Origin: Deltaproteobacteria bacterium
GTDB lineage: Bacteria; Myxococcota_A; Polyangia; Polyangiales; Polyangiaceae
Reading direction: 5' to 3'
Length of the DNA stretch: 64,000 bases
Assembly (NCBI GenBank): GCA_016218915.1
Contig: JACRCQ010000042.1
Location: forward strand, 1-64,000
Positions within the stretch are counted from its first letter, which is position 1, and the number at the start of each line of letters is the position of its first letter. The position numbers and the translations under genes are program-made. The notes beneath the pieces are model-generated. The model was not told the DNA's origin. It did not search any database and saw nothing but the letters and a program-made list of their open reading frames with translations. This document shows, piece by piece, positions 7,230-16,373 of this stretch.

Positions 7230-9095
7230 ATGAGCCGCGCGCGTTCCTTGCCCAGGTCCCCTCGAAGCCTGCTGCCGGTTGCGATCGCCTTGGTGGCGCC
7301 CTTGCTCCTGATCTCGCTCGGGTGCGGAAGCGATGACACCAGCCCAGGACAGCCAGGTGGCGCAGGCGGCAGCGGCGGAGCAGATGCAGCAGCGGGCGGC
7401 GCGAGCGGTCAGGCGGGCAAGGGAGGTGGCGGAGGTCAGGCCGGCAAGGGCGGGGCTGGCGGCGTTGCAGGCAAAGCAGGCTCTGGCGGCACGAATCCCG
7501 GCGGCGCAGCGGGTGCCAGCGGAGGCGGAGGTGTCGATGGAGGCGGTGTCGGCGGAGGGGGAACCGGCGGTGACGGAGGAGCCGGCGGCGCGGGTGGAAC
7601 GGGCGGTGTTGGAGGCACAGGCGGCGCTGGCGGCTCGCCTGCACAATGCCCTGGAAAGCTCACCCCGGTGGACACGAGCGTGGGCACGCACACCGTGGGC
7701 ACTGGCACGCCCGCCAGCTGCACGGAATCCGCTCTGCGAGCCGCGACCGATGCGGTTACCGCGGCAGGCTCGGGAAGCGTGGTGTTCGATTGCGGCGGTG
7801 CTGCCACGATCACGCTCTCTTCTGCGCTCGCGATCGGATCGTCCAAGTCCGGGACCGTGATCCTGGACGGTGGTGGCGTGATCACCCTGAGTGGCGGCAA
7901 TGCTACGCGCATTCTCGATCTCGACAACTACACGAACCTCGTGGTGCAGCGAATCACGCTCAAGGACGGGTTCGTGGCAGCCAACGAGCCAGACGTGACC
8001 AACAAGCCGTCGAACTCAGGCGCTGCGATCCGTCACCCGTGGTTCGGGACGCTCAAGGCGATCGACTCGCGCTTCGAGAACAACCACTGCGCGGGATTGA
8101 ACCATGACATTGGCGGCGGCGCGATCTTTGCGGGCGGGCTCACGGAAGCGACTCTCTCCGGTTGTCAGTTCGTGAACAACAGCGCCTCGAATGGCGGCGG
8201 CATCCTGAACAGGACCTCCACCCTGACCATCATCGGGTGCCTGTTCCAGGGCAATGGCGCGCTGAGTGCAGGCAACGGCCAATTCGGCAACGGAGGCGGC
8301 GTCTACATCGATGGCATGTACGATCAGCCCTATGGCGACCTGACCGTGTGCGGGACCGTGTTCCAGGGCAACATCGGGAAGGAAGCCGGCAGCGCGATGT
8401 TCTCGTACTACTACGGGGGTTCCGGGGCAACGATCCTGGACAGCGTCTTTGACGGGAACAAGTTCGACAATGCGGGCACAGGCTTGGGAGCGCTCTACCA
8501 CGAAGGGAATTCCCAGCTTGCCACGCTGGCGATCAGCGGCACGACGTTCTCGAACAGCACCGGGGGCGAGCACGCTGGAGCGATCTTCCTGGGGCAGAAC
8601 TCGGAGGCGACGTTCACCAACTGCACCTTTGCGAACAACAAGGTATCAGGCAATGGCGCGGGCTTGTTCAACGGTGCGGCGATCGCGCACTTCGTGAGCT
8701 GCACGCTGAGCGGCAACGACGCAGACTACGGGCCTGCGATCTTCAAGGGGAACAACGCCACGGTCACGCTCAAGAACACGGTCTTTTCGAACAACACGAC
8801 GGCCAACCAGTACAGCGCCACGAGCTGCCATGCTGCTCTGACCGATCAAGGGGGCAACATGCAGTGGCCGAAGCTCAAGCCGAACAGCGGCAATCCTGAC
8901 CAACCGTGCGTGGCCGGGATCACCTTCGCTGATCCGCTCCTGCAGCCTTTGGGGGACAACGGCGGACCTTCGCAGACGTTCGCGCTCGGCGCCGGTAGTC
9001 CTGCGATCGACTTCGCCACTGACTGCCCTGCTGTGGATCAGAGAGGGCTTCCGCGGTCATCGCCTTGCGATTCAGGATCGTTTGAAGTCCAGTAG
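7230..9095 (+). CDS. Lipoprotein with Gly-rich linker and right-handed beta-helix (choice-of-anchor Q type)
   Basis: 621 aa. A lipoprotein leader ends LLLISLGCGSD (Cys about 33). Residues 38-140 are almost pure Gly/Ala with GG(A/T)GG repeats. From about residue 150 the sequence shows a pattern of short parallel strands: repeated NNxxxxGGGI / F.NN.a.nGGgi / ltv.gc.F.gN motifs, as in polymorphic outer-membrane and pectate-lyase-like beta-helices. The end, AGSPAIDFATDCPAVDQRG...CDSGSFEVQ, matches the closing motif of the 'choice-of-anchor Q' family. It is probably surface exposed, perhaps adhesive. The next gene starts 8 bp after its stop. Confidence 0.82.
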   Translation: MSRARSLPRSPRSLLPVAIALVAPLLLISLGCGSDDTSPGQPGGAGGSGGADAAAGGASGQAGKGGGGGQAGKGGAGGVAGKAGSGGTNPGGAAGASGGGGVDGGGVGGGGTGGDGGAGGAGGTGGVGGTGGAGGSPAQCPGKLTPVDTSVGTHTVGTGTPASCTESALRAATDAVTAAGSGSVVFDCGGAATITLSSALAIGSSKSGTVILDGGGVITLSGGNATRILDLDNYTNLVVQRITLKDGFVAANEPDVTNKPSNSGAAIRHPWFGTLKAIDSRFENNHCAGLNHDIGGGAIFAGGLTEATLSGCQFVNNSASNGGGILNRTSTLTIIGCLFQGNGALSAGNGQFGNGGGVYIDGMYDQPYGDLTVCGTVFQGNIGKEAGSAMFSYYYGGSGATILDSVFDGNKFDNAGTGLGALYHEGNSQLATLAISGTTFSNSTGGEHAGAIFLGQNSEATFTNCTFANNKVSGNGAGLFNGAAIAHFVSCTLSGNDADYGPAIFKGNNATVTLKNTVFSNNTTANQYSATSCHAALTDQGGNMQWPKLKPNSGNPDQPCVAGITFADPLLQPLGDNGGPSQTFALGAGSPAIDFATDCPAVDQRGLPRSSPCDSGSFEVQ

Positions 9096-9102
9096 GTGTG
9101 TC

Positions 9103-10290
9103 GTGACGCGTCTGCTACCACTTCTGCTACGTATCGGCGGTTGCTTCGTGCTCGCCGGCTGCCCAGAGGCTACAGCGCCCGCGGTTCATGCGCCTACGCA
9201 GAGCTCGCAACCGCAGGCGGCGTCAACCCCAGCTCCTGCCGCGTCAGCGTCCGCGTCAGCCCCGAGCCCCTCGGCTTCAGCCACGGTCGCGCAGCCGCCC
9301 CCTGGCCCGAGCCCGTTCTCCCCCATTCTCGCAGCCGATGGCACGCCTCTGGGCACACCGCTGCGCCTGTACCCGCTGCTGGGCGCGACGCTATTCACCG
9401 AAGAAGGGGTGCCCTGGCGCATCCACCGTCTCGACGGCAACGTGATCAAGCTCGATGCGATGCCGGTCCAGGGATTGCCGGAGCAGACCGCGTGGGACAG
9501 CGTGGTCGGACGGTATCCGAGCGCGCTCTGGATGCGTGTGGGCAACTCCACCGGGGGACTTGATTGGTTCCGTTGGCAGCCGGGCACAAAGAAGTGGACC
9601 CTCGATCCATCGGTGAAGCAGGGGCGTCGCACTGCTGCCGATCTGGTCCCCTGGCTCGGCGGACGGCTGTTGCTCGTGCTGTCCGATCCACAGTCGATGC
9701 TGGGGGCGCCCCCCACGACATCAATCAAGATCCTGCCCGATGCGCGGGGAGCTCCCCTACCCCGCCTTCCCCGAATTGGCCCCTCGTTCGTGGCTGCTTC
9801 CAACGCCGGCGAGCTGTTCGCCCACTATGACACTCCACCCGAGGTCGTGGTTGCACGCGCAGGCGCAACCCGTCCAACCAGGATTGCGCTGCCGTGGCAG
9901 CCCGATTGCTCAGCTTCCGCCTTGCTGGTTCGGTCGGCGAACGACGCGTTCGCCGCCTGCTCGGCCAACGGACGTTCGCACCTGACGTCGATCGATGGCT
10001 CGCGCGCACTCCCCTTGCCCGTGCCGGGCGACGGCACAATCAGCAGCCTTGTCGCGGGAAAGGAATCCACACTCTGGATGGTCGACGGGCATCACACGGT
10101 GTGGAAGAGGGGCAACGACGGCGCATGGACGCAAGTGCCGCTTCCAGCGGACGCTGAAGCGGGGTCGTTGGCGGCGTCACCTGATGACGGGCAGGTCTGG
10201 GTGCGTCTCGGCTCCAAGAGCGACGCCGACCCAACCTTGCTGCTCACCACCGGAGAAGTCAGGCTCGGATCCAAGTCCGGAACCCCGTAG
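9103..10290 (+). CDS. Lipoprotein with propeller-like repeats
   Basis: 395 aa from a GTG preceded by AGTAGGTG; this start gives an ideal leader with lipobox LAGC at Cys20. An Ala/Ser/Pro linker follows (25-75), then strand-rich repeats with recurrent W and (S/A)(D/G)G...LW turns (for example STLWMVDGHHTVWKRGNDGAW), which suggest a beta-propeller. No catalytic motif seen. Tight spacing to the beta-helix gene upstream suggests co-transcription and a shared envelope location. Confidence 0.72.
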   Translation: MTRLLPLLLRIGGCFVLAGCPEATAPAVHAPTQSSQPQAASTPAPAASASASAPSPSASATVAQPPPGPSPFSPILAADGTPLGTPLRLYPLLGATLFTEEGVPWRIHRLDGNVIKLDAMPVQGLPEQTAWDSVVGRYPSALWMRVGNSTGGLDWFRWQPGTKKWTLDPSVKQGRRTAADLVPWLGGRLLLVLSDPQSMLGAPPTTSIKILPDARGAPLPRLPRIGPSFVAASNAGELFAHYDTPPEVVVARAGATRPTRIALPWQPDCSASALLVRSANDAFAACSANGRSHLTSIDGSRALPLPVPGDGTISSLVAGKESTLWMVDGHHTVWKRGNDGAWTQVPLPADAEAGSLAASPDDGQVWVRLGSKSDADPTLLLTTGEVRLGSKSGTP

Positions 10291-10409
10291 AACGTTGTGC
10301 GCAAGGAAATCTGCGCTCGCGTGCAGAACGCGGTGACGCGGCGCGTTGGCTGCGCGTTGCGCCTCTTCCCGTCCCTGCCCCTCGATCACTCAGGTACAAT
10401 GGGCTGCCG

Positions 10410-11909
10410 ATGATGTCGCGTCTTGCCCCGGTGCTGCCTGCGCTTGCTCTGGCCATACTGCTGACCAGCTGCACCGGCGGCTCTTCCCAGCCGGCATCGG
10501 ATCCTGTCGACCCACCTCGCGACAGCAGCATACCGGACGACGGCACCCCGCAACCGGACAGCAGCTCGCACCCGGACACCAGCGCGCAACCGGACAGCAG
10601 CACGCAACCTGATACCAGCGCGCTGCCCGACGCGGCGAAGCCTGACGTCCCAGCGATCCCTGATGCTTCCCAGGACAGCGACGACGCAACCAAGACTCAG
10701 CAGCTCAGCTTGGTCTTCGTGCACGGGTTCGAAGGCTCGGACGCCAGGCGAGCCGTCGCACAGGACGACCTCAAGGACGTCGAAGCCTACGTCCTCGACG
10801 CCATAGGTGCGCGGGCGGCTGCATACGAGGCCAAGCGAGGCGTGAAGCTCCTGATTCAGAGCCGGCGAGTCAATCTGTACACCGATCTCCAGGACCAACT
10901 CCTGTCTCCCAGCCTGGACTCCGAAGGCGACGGCACTGGCATCGCGACAGCGAACCATTGGCGCGAACAACTGGCTGCAAAGATCCAACAGGCGTATCCC
11001 AACGGCGAGCGCAATCTCGTTCTCGTCGGCCACAGCACAGGCGGCCGAGTCTCCGTGGAAGTCGCCGCAAACGTGGGAGACAACAGCGGCCCCGAGAGCC
11101 ACGACTGGGGGTTGCAGGACCGCATCGCCGGCGTGGTGACCGCGCACGGGGCCATCGACGCCCTCGACAGCCCTGCATACGATTTCACAGGGCCAACCTC
11201 CTTCCACTTCGGGTGCGCGCTGGTGAACGAAGTCGGCATTTGCGACTACCTTTCCTATATCAGTGGGACAGCGGCGGCTGACTCGCTCGCGCTCCAGGGG
11301 CGTGCCCTCATGCTGACATCGCAGGCCGACTGCGGACTGTCCGCGTGGACCGGAGCGAGCGACCAGACTCTTCCCACCGCGGCCATGGGCTCGCCACACG
11401 CCTGGGGCATGACCCTTGTTCCTGCGAACGGCAAGACCCTCGTGCCTGCACACGGCTACCTGTACGGCGAATTCTGCCACTCCGACCTCACGGACTCAGG
11501 CTCGCCGCGACATCAGAGCGCGGTTGCCGCTCTGGGTGAACAGGTGCTGGACTGGCTGTTCGTTGCAGCGCCCCGGGTCGCAAACCCGGACTCGCCTGAC
11601 AAGTTCATCGAGACCTCCGAGCTTCCGGCAGGCACGCCGTCCCCGAGTTACCCGGTCCTTGCCGACTGTGGTCCGGCTGCGCTGGACCTGGGTGTGCCGG
11701 AGGTGGTCGGCGTCTGCCTCCATCCTGGCCTTCTCGATGGGGACGACCACGCTGTCGACTCGGAGGGTCTCATGGTCACCGATGGGGCAGACTGCGGCGG
11801 CTCCTTCGTCTGGAAGCACTCACACCAAGGTGAAGAGCACGCCGCGCGACTCTGGTACAAATCCTATTCCGTACCCGCAGGCGGCGGGCTCCTATCGGCA
11901 CTCAACTGA
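10410..11909 (+). CDS. Alpha/beta-hydrolase lipoprotein (lipase/esterase-like)
   Basis: 499 aa, starting MMSRLAP with lipobox LTSC at Cys21. Residues 25-90 are a low-complexity (Q/S)PD(S/T)S linker encoded by 18-bp DNA repeats. The catalytic domain starts at LSLVFVHGFEGSD (His105-Gly106 oxyanion motif) and shows NLVLVGHSTGGRVSVEVA, the GxSxG nucleophile elbow with Ser209. Asp and His partners cannot be fixed by eye; HGYLYGEFCHSD and SPRHQSAV are candidates for the His. The layout resembles triacylglycerol-lipase/PGAP1-like hydrolases. Several Cys in the C-terminal part suggest disulphides. It is probably displayed on the outer membrane; substrate unknown. Confidence 0.8.
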   Translation: MMSRLAPVLPALALAILLTSCTGGSSQPASDPVDPPRDSSIPDDGTPQPDSSSHPDTSAQPDSSTQPDTSALPDAAKPDVPAIPDASQDSDDATKTQQLSLVFVHGFEGSDARRAVAQDDLKDVEAYVLDAIGARAAAYEAKRGVKLLIQSRRVNLYTDLQDQLLSPSLDSEGDGTGIATANHWREQLAAKIQQAYPNGERNLVLVGHSTGGRVSVEVAANVGDNSGPESHDWGLQDRIAGVVTAHGAIDALDSPAYDFTGPTSFHFGCALVNEVGICDYLSYISGTAAADSLALQGRALMLTSQADCGLSAWTGASDQTLPTAAMGSPHAWGMTLVPANGKTLVPAHGYLYGEFCHSDLTDSGSPRHQSAVAALGEQVLDWLFVAAPRVANPDSPDKFIETSELPAGTPSPSYPVLADCGPAALDLGVPEVVGVCLHPGLLDGDDHAVDSEGLMVTDGADCGGSFVWKHSHQGEEHAARLWYKSYSVPAGGGLLSALN

Positions 11910-12012
11910 CGCTGCTCAACGCCACACCCCTGGCACGCGCAAAGCCCAAAGTCCCAGACGCTGCGTCCGCGTCCCCTGCTCTTGCCCGAAACGCGATACA
12001 CTGGGTGGCACC

Positions 12013-13467
12013 ATGCGCCCTGCTTCCCCAGCTACCCTTCTTCTCACCTGTGCCATCCTCCCTTGCGCTTGCAGTAGCGGTGACTCGCCGGCCGCGTCCG
12101 GCCCTTCGTGCACGCCCGTGACCGAGACCTGCGACGGCGTCGACCAGGATTGCGACGGCGTGCCTGACGACGGAGCTTGTTCAGCGCCCAAGACCGATGG
12201 CGCGTGGTTTCTCGGCGGCACGGGCACGGACCACGTGCGTGGCGTCGCGTTCGACGCTGCAGGAAACGTATTCGTCACCGGCGCCATCACAGCCTCCGCT
12301 GACCTGGGCAAAGGGCCGGTCGATGGCGCGCACGGATACGTCGCTTCCCTCGATCCATCTGGGGCAGTGCGCTGGAGCCTGATCTGGGGCGCTTCGAACA
12401 TGGGGTACGACTACGGTCAGGATGTGTCGGTCGGCGGCGACATGGTGTGCGCGTCCGGCTCGTTTGCCGGGACCTTTGACTTCGGCGGAGGAGCGCGCAC
12501 GGCTGGCGGATACAACGATGCGTTCGTGGTGTGCCTCGACGCGGCAACGGGCAGCTACCGATGGGATCGGGCCTTTGGTGCTGACCAGTCCGACGTGACC
12601 GAGGGCGTGCACGTGACCGACGCCGGCGACGTGGTCATCAACGGCGTCGTCAGCGCGGCTTCGACCGACTTTGGTGGCGGCGCGGTCTCGCCCGCCCAGG
12701 GGGCGTTCGTCGCGCGCTATGCGAAGGACGGCGCATTCCAGTGGGCACACGTGTTCGCGAACGCGGGTATCAACTTCGGCTCCAAGCCGGCAGTCGACGC
12801 TGCGGGCCAGGTCTACATGACCGGCAGGTTCTACGACTCTACCGACTTCGGCGGAGGGGTCAGAGCATCGTCCGGCGCAGCGTCCGCCTTCCTGGCCTCG
12901 TTCGGCGCTGACGGCCACTGGCGTTGGGACCACACCTTCGGCGCAGCGAATACCGGCATCACGCTGTATGGAGCATCGGCCCGCGAGCGCGGCGACGTCG
13001 TGATCTCTGGCGAGCTGACAGGTTCGGTCTCGCTCGGCGGCCCCGCGCTCTCGAGCAACGGAGGCAACGCGATGACCGCCTTTGCTGCGGCGTTCGACGC
13101 GAGCGGCACGTTTCTATGGCAATACGCCCCAGGTGGCGCGGGCGCGATGCGCGGCTACGGGGCTGCCATCGGCCCCAACGACCAGGTCGTGCTCGCAGGC
13201 GCATTCGGGGGCACGATGAAGTTCGGGGATCTCGAGCGCACAAGTGTTGGCGGCGACGACATGGTAGCCGTGGGCCTCACGCCAGAGGGCAAGTACCTGT
13301 GGGACTTCACAGTGGGCGGGTCCGGGAGCGACGCGGTGAACGCGGTAGCCGTGGACGGCAAAGGTCGAGTCGCTCTGGGTGGCGAGACCTGGGCGGAGCT
13401 CACCGTGGGTTCGAGCAGCCACACGAACGCCGGCGGCGACGACGGGGCACTCGTATTCCTGCATTGA
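12013..13467 (+). CDS. Lipoprotein with MopE-like metal motif and propeller repeats
   Basis: 484 aa. The ATG at 12013 begins a leader ending ILPCACSS (lipobox Cys18 or 20). Residues 40-56 read CDGVDQDCDGVPDDGAC, one copy of the Cys/Asp motif abundant in myxobacterial MopE-like proteins, where it is thought to bind metal. The remainder is about eight repeats with G(G/A)..(D/N)..D(V/A).(V/A)D..G.V...G.. and FGGG segments, the look of SBBP/delta-60 type beta-propellers. A longer frame extends upstream across the previous stop but shows no leader, so the internal ATG is preferred. Confidence 0.78.
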   Translation: MRPASPATLLLTCAILPCACSSGDSPAASGPSCTPVTETCDGVDQDCDGVPDDGACSAPKTDGAWFLGGTGTDHVRGVAFDAAGNVFVTGAITASADLGKGPVDGAHGYVASLDPSGAVRWSLIWGASNMGYDYGQDVSVGGDMVCASGSFAGTFDFGGGARTAGGYNDAFVVCLDAATGSYRWDRAFGADQSDVTEGVHVTDAGDVVINGVVSAASTDFGGGAVSPAQGAFVARYAKDGAFQWAHVFANAGINFGSKPAVDAAGQVYMTGRFYDSTDFGGGVRASSGAASAFLASFGADGHWRWDHTFGAANTGITLYGASARERGDVVISGELTGSVSLGGPALSSNGGNAMTAFAAAFDASGTFLWQYAPGGAGAMRGYGAAIGPNDQVVLAGAFGGTMKFGDLERTSVGGDDMVAVGLTPEGKYLWDFTVGGSGSDAVNAVAVDGKGRVALGGETWAELTVGSSSHTNAGGDDGALVFLH

Positions 13468-13492
13468 GGGCCTCGATGAGAGAGAGAGCACC

Positions 13493-14281
13493 ATGACCCC
13501 TGTGCAGATCGCCGAAGTATGGTCCATGGTCGATCGCGCCTACCTCGCCGAGGTCGCTCACCGCGGTCCTGCGCCCGTGTTCGCCACCATCAGCGGAGCT
13601 CATCTCTACGGCTTCGCGTCGCCGGACAGCGACGTGGACCTGCGCGGCGCGTTTCTCCTGCCGATGCGCACCCTGCTCGGGCTGCGTCCACCGCGCGACA
13701 CCATCACCATCAGCGACAAGAGCCGCATCGACCTCGATTGGGTGGCGCACGACCTGCGCAAGTTCGCCAGGATGATGACCAAGCACAACGGATATGTGCT
13801 CGAGCAGCTCTACTCACCGCTTGTGGTGGTGTCGACACCAGCGTTCGAGGAGCTGCGCGAGCTCGGACGCGGGTGCATCACCAAGCCGACGGTCCGCCAT
13901 TACCAGGGATTTGCCCGGGGACGTCGCATCCGTCTGCATGAGCCCAACCCCACGGTAAAGCACCTGCTCTACGCGTACCGCGTCCTGCTTTCGGGTATCC
14001 ACCTGATGCGCACCGGCGAGATCCTGGCGAACATCAATGTGCTCAACGACGCCTTTCGCATCGGTCCGATCAGCGAGCTGGTCGACCGCAAGAGGCAAGG
14101 CGCAGAGAAGATGCGGCTCAAGCAGGAGGAGATCGAGCAGCACGACAAGTTGCTCGATGAGCTGGAGCTCGCACTGGCAGAGGCGCATGCGTCGAGCAAC
14201 CTTCCGGACGAGCCCACGACGACCGCGGCGCTCGATGCGTTCGTGGTCCGGATTCGGATCGAGCAGGCGGAGGACCGATGA
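13493..14281 (+). CDS. RlaP-type nucleotidyltransferase (DNA polymerase beta superfamily, YcgL/PF10127-like), copy 1
   Basis: 262 aa. Residues 31-60 read as a pol-beta nucleotidyltransferase active site: SGAHLYGFASPDSDVDLRG, that is GS/GA helix start followed by DxD (Asp47, Asp49); the third acidic residue is probably Asp80/Asp82 in SRIDLDWVAHDL. The 'GA.LYG...SDVDLRG...LLGL' layout is that of the RlaP family, which genomic context work has linked to RNA repair (RtcB, Ro-type systems). The C-terminal half is helical with a Glu/Lys-rich stretch (205-235) that could be coiled coil. GAGAGAG precedes the ATG at 8 bp. Its stop overlaps the next gene by 4 bp (ATGA), so the pair is translationally coupled. 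Confidence 0.82.
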   Translation: MTPVQIAEVWSMVDRAYLAEVAHRGPAPVFATISGAHLYGFASPDSDVDLRGAFLLPMRTLLGLRPPRDTITISDKSRIDLDWVAHDLRKFARMMTKHNGYVLEQLYSPLVVVSTPAFEELRELGRGCITKPTVRHYQGFARGRRIRLHEPNPTVKHLLYAYRVLLSGIHLMRTGEILANINVLNDAFRIGPISELVDRKRQGAEKMRLKQEEIEQHDKLLDELELALAEAHASSNLPDEPTTTAALDAFVVRIRIEQAEDR

Positions 14282-15429
14282 CCCTCGACCTCGCCCGGGA
14301 CACGATCTTCGTCACCCTGGCCGGCAGCCATGCGCATGGTACGGCGCGAGAGGGCTCGGACGTGGACCTTCGAGGGGTATGCATCGCACCGTTGGAGGTG
14401 CGAGTCTCCCTCTTTCGAACGTTCGAGCAATTCGAAGGAATCCTCGATGGGCCGGTGTGGGCCCAGCTCAAGGCGCGTCTCGAGGCGCATCCCACAGCTT
14501 GCCGCAGCCTGGATGTGAAGACGGAAACGGTCATCTTCGACATCGCGAAGTTCCTCAGCCTGTGCGCGTCTGCGAATCCCAATGCGCTCGAGATCCTGTT
14601 TGCAGACGAGCGCGACTGGGTGCTTCAGACTCCCCTGTGGCTGCGCTTGCATCAGGAGCGCCGACGGTTCCTGTCGAGAAAGGTCCAGCAGACGTATCTC
14701 GGCTACGCGATGGCGCAGCTCAAGAAGATCAGGACCCATCGCTCCTGGCTTCTCAATCCACCAGGTCACAAGCCGACGCGCGCCGAGTTCGGGTTGCCCG
14801 ATTCCGGGACCATGAGCCGCGACGATCAGAACCGGATCGAGCAGAGCATCGCTGACAGGATACGAAGCTGGGGGATCGACAGCCTCGAGATGCCCAAGAG
14901 CGTGCGCATTGCAGTCCAGGATCGCATGCAGTCGTTCTGGTGCGACTCGCTTGGGGCGAAGGACGACGAGCTCGACGACAAGCTTCGCGCTGTGGCCATT
15001 TCTGCGCTCCAACTGCCAGCAGGCGTGGTGGACGCGCTCAACGCCGAGCGCAAGTACCGCACAGCGATGAGGCACTGGGAAGCGTACGAGACTTGGAAGT
15101 CGGAGCGCAATCCGGTGCGTGCGGAGCTCGAGAGGGAGCATGGCTACGACACGAAGCACGCGATGCACCTGTTGCGGCTGATGCAGACAGGGCTCGAGCT
15201 GCTCGAGACTGGGGAGCTACGGGTACGCCGGCCGGACGCGAGCGAGCTTGCGGCAGTCCGCAACGGCAAGCTCACCTACGAGGAGCTGCTCGCGCGCGCT
15301 GCGGACCTGGAAGCCCGAATGGATGCTGCGGCCGGAAGCACGCGGCTGCCTGCGCAGATCGACTTTGGTTTCGTCGACGAGCTGGCGCTGGGGCTCATCC
15401 GGCACCAGAATCAGGAGCGTCATGGGTGA
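14278..15429 (+). CDS. RlaP-type nucleotidyltransferase, copy 2 (longer, divergent)
   Basis: 383 aa. The active-site region is LAGSHAHGTAREGSDVDLRG: a canonical GS motif (16-17) and DxD (Asp28, Asp30) only ten residues into the protein. The region KTETVIFDIAKFLSLCASANPNALEILFADE matches the D...KF..L...gNPn.lElLf segment of RlaP proteins, which the first copy shows as HDLRKFARMMTKHNGYVLEQLYSP. The C-terminal 150 residues are helical and include KHAMHLLRLMQTGLELLETGEL, similar to KHLLYAYRVLLSGIHLMRTGE in copy 1, so both copies share full-length architecture. Start and stop overlap with both neighbours (4 and 8 bp), implying one coupled transcript. Confidence 0.82.
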   Translation: MTLDLARDTIFVTLAGSHAHGTAREGSDVDLRGVCIAPLEVRVSLFRTFEQFEGILDGPVWAQLKARLEAHPTACRSLDVKTETVIFDIAKFLSLCASANPNALEILFADERDWVLQTPLWLRLHQERRRFLSRKVQQTYLGYAMAQLKKIRTHRSWLLNPPGHKPTRAEFGLPDSGTMSRDDQNRIEQSIADRIRSWGIDSLEMPKSVRIAVQDRMQSFWCDSLGAKDDELDDKLRAVAISALQLPAGVVDALNAERKYRTAMRHWEAYETWKSERNPVRAELEREHGYDTKHAMHLLRLMQTGLELLETGELRVRRPDASELAAVRNGKLTYEELLARAADLEARMDAAAGSTRLPAQIDFGFVDELALGLIRHQNQERHG

Positions 15430-15871
15430 CTTCTGCCAACGCTGTGGGTGCGAGATCGGATGGTTCTCTCGACGTCGGGTGCAGCAGCCGGATGGCCAGG
15501 TAGTCGAGGTGTGCAAGGCCTGCGCAGCGCAGGCGCAAGCACAGGCGCAGGCGCCCGCACAGACACCTCCGCAAGCGAAGGTTCCGGGCTCGCCCCCGAG
15601 AGCTCGGACGGGCATGCGGACCGACGGGCCCTTGCGCTGCAATCCAGCGCTCGGTGCAGAGCCCCTGGTCCAGGGATTGCTCGAACGATTCCGGGCTGAG
15701 ACAGGGATCGATCTACGGGGCGACGCGATGGCGAGCGAGCGGCTGCACAATGCGGCGGGTATTGCGCTGAGCCAGCTTCAGGGCGAGGAGGAGGTCGAGG
15801 TCAACCTGCCTTTCCTCACCGCTGACAGCAGCGGGCCCAAGCACCTGCAGGTCCGGGTGACGAGGGGGTGA
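15422..15871 (+). CDS. Zinc ribbon fused to an excised Hsp70 (DnaK) subdomain IIB fragment
   Basis: 149 aa. Residues 5-34 form a four-Cys zinc ribbon (CQRC ... CKAC). Residues 35-60 are a Gln/Ala/Pro linker. From about residue 80 the chain follows DnaK closely: LVQGLLERFRAETGIDLRGD and then EVNLPFLTADSSGPKHLQVR correspond to the DnaK stretch [20 protein letters not shown] ... [20 protein letters not shown] (about residues 230-300 of the E. coli protein), which is nucleotide-binding subdomain IIB. The ATP-binding P-loops, the rest of the NBD and the substrate-binding domain are absent, so it cannot be an ATPase chaperone alone. It overlaps the upstream nucleotidyltransferase by 8 bp. Alignment is from memory; role unknown. 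Confidence 0.82.
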   Translation: MGDFCQRCGCEIGWFSRRRVQQPDGQVVEVCKACAAQAQAQAQAPAQTPPQAKVPGSPPRARTGMRTDGPLRCNPALGAEPLVQGLLERFRAETGIDLRGDAMASERLHNAAGIALSQLQGEEEVEVNLPFLTADSSGPKHLQVRVTRG

Positions 15872-15875
15872 GAGC

Positions 15876-16373
15876 GTGAGGTTCGCGTTTGCCATGACAT
15901 CCAACGACCGAAAGATGTCCGGCCCCTCCACGATCGTGCTCCTGTCGGCCGCTGTCGTCCTGTCCGCGGCCTCCTGCTGCGCAGGGGCGGAGAAGGCGCT
16001 GATCGGCACGTACGTGGCTGGCGTGCGAGTGGAAGCGGACGGCGTGGCCCGTCAGGCTCCTGCAAGTCTCCCTGCAGGGGTGAAGCTGCGCGTGGTGCTT
16101 CGCTATGACGCGAAGTACTACCATCGCTTCGATTCGAAGACCGAGATCGCGTTGCTCCGAGGGAGCAAACCGGTCCAGACGTTGACGTGCACGCAGCTTG
16201 GGGCCAACAAGGACGACGAGGAGACGAATCTGACCGGCGTGGTGTCAGAGACTGGCTGCACCGTGACCGTGCCAGCCGAGGGAGCGGACGGCTTGCAGGC
16301 GTCGTTCCAGGCAACGCCGAGCGGCAGCGTGAAGTTCTCGCGTCTGGAGGTCGCGCTCTACCGGAAGGACTGA
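15876..16373 (+). CDS. Small exported protein of unknown function
   Basis: 165 aa from GTG at 15876, which has GAGGGGG seven bases upstream; ATGs at 15894 and 15915 are alternatives closer to the hydrophobic segment (about residues 18-37, ending SAASCCAGAE, a possible lipoprotein site). The mature part is mainly beta: LPAGVKLRVVLRYDAKYYHRF, then a Cys pair (TLTCTQL, TGCTVTV) probably disulphide linked. It starts 4 bp after the zinc-ribbon/Hsp70 fragment gene and could belong to the same operon. Not recognised. Confidence 0.62.
   Translation: MRFAFAMTSNDRKMSGPSTIVLLSAAVVLSAASCCAGAEKALIGTYVAGVRVEADGVARQAPASLPAGVKLRVVLRYDAKYYHRFDSKTEIALLRGSKPVQTLTCTQLGANKDDEETNLTGVVSETGCTVTVPAEGADGLQASFQATPSGSVKFSRLEVALYRKD

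Noticed and set aside
11416..12012. An upstream extension of the MopE-like lipoprotein
   Set aside because: The open frame overlaps the lipase-like gene and lacks a leader; the ATG at 12013 starts a proper signal peptide.
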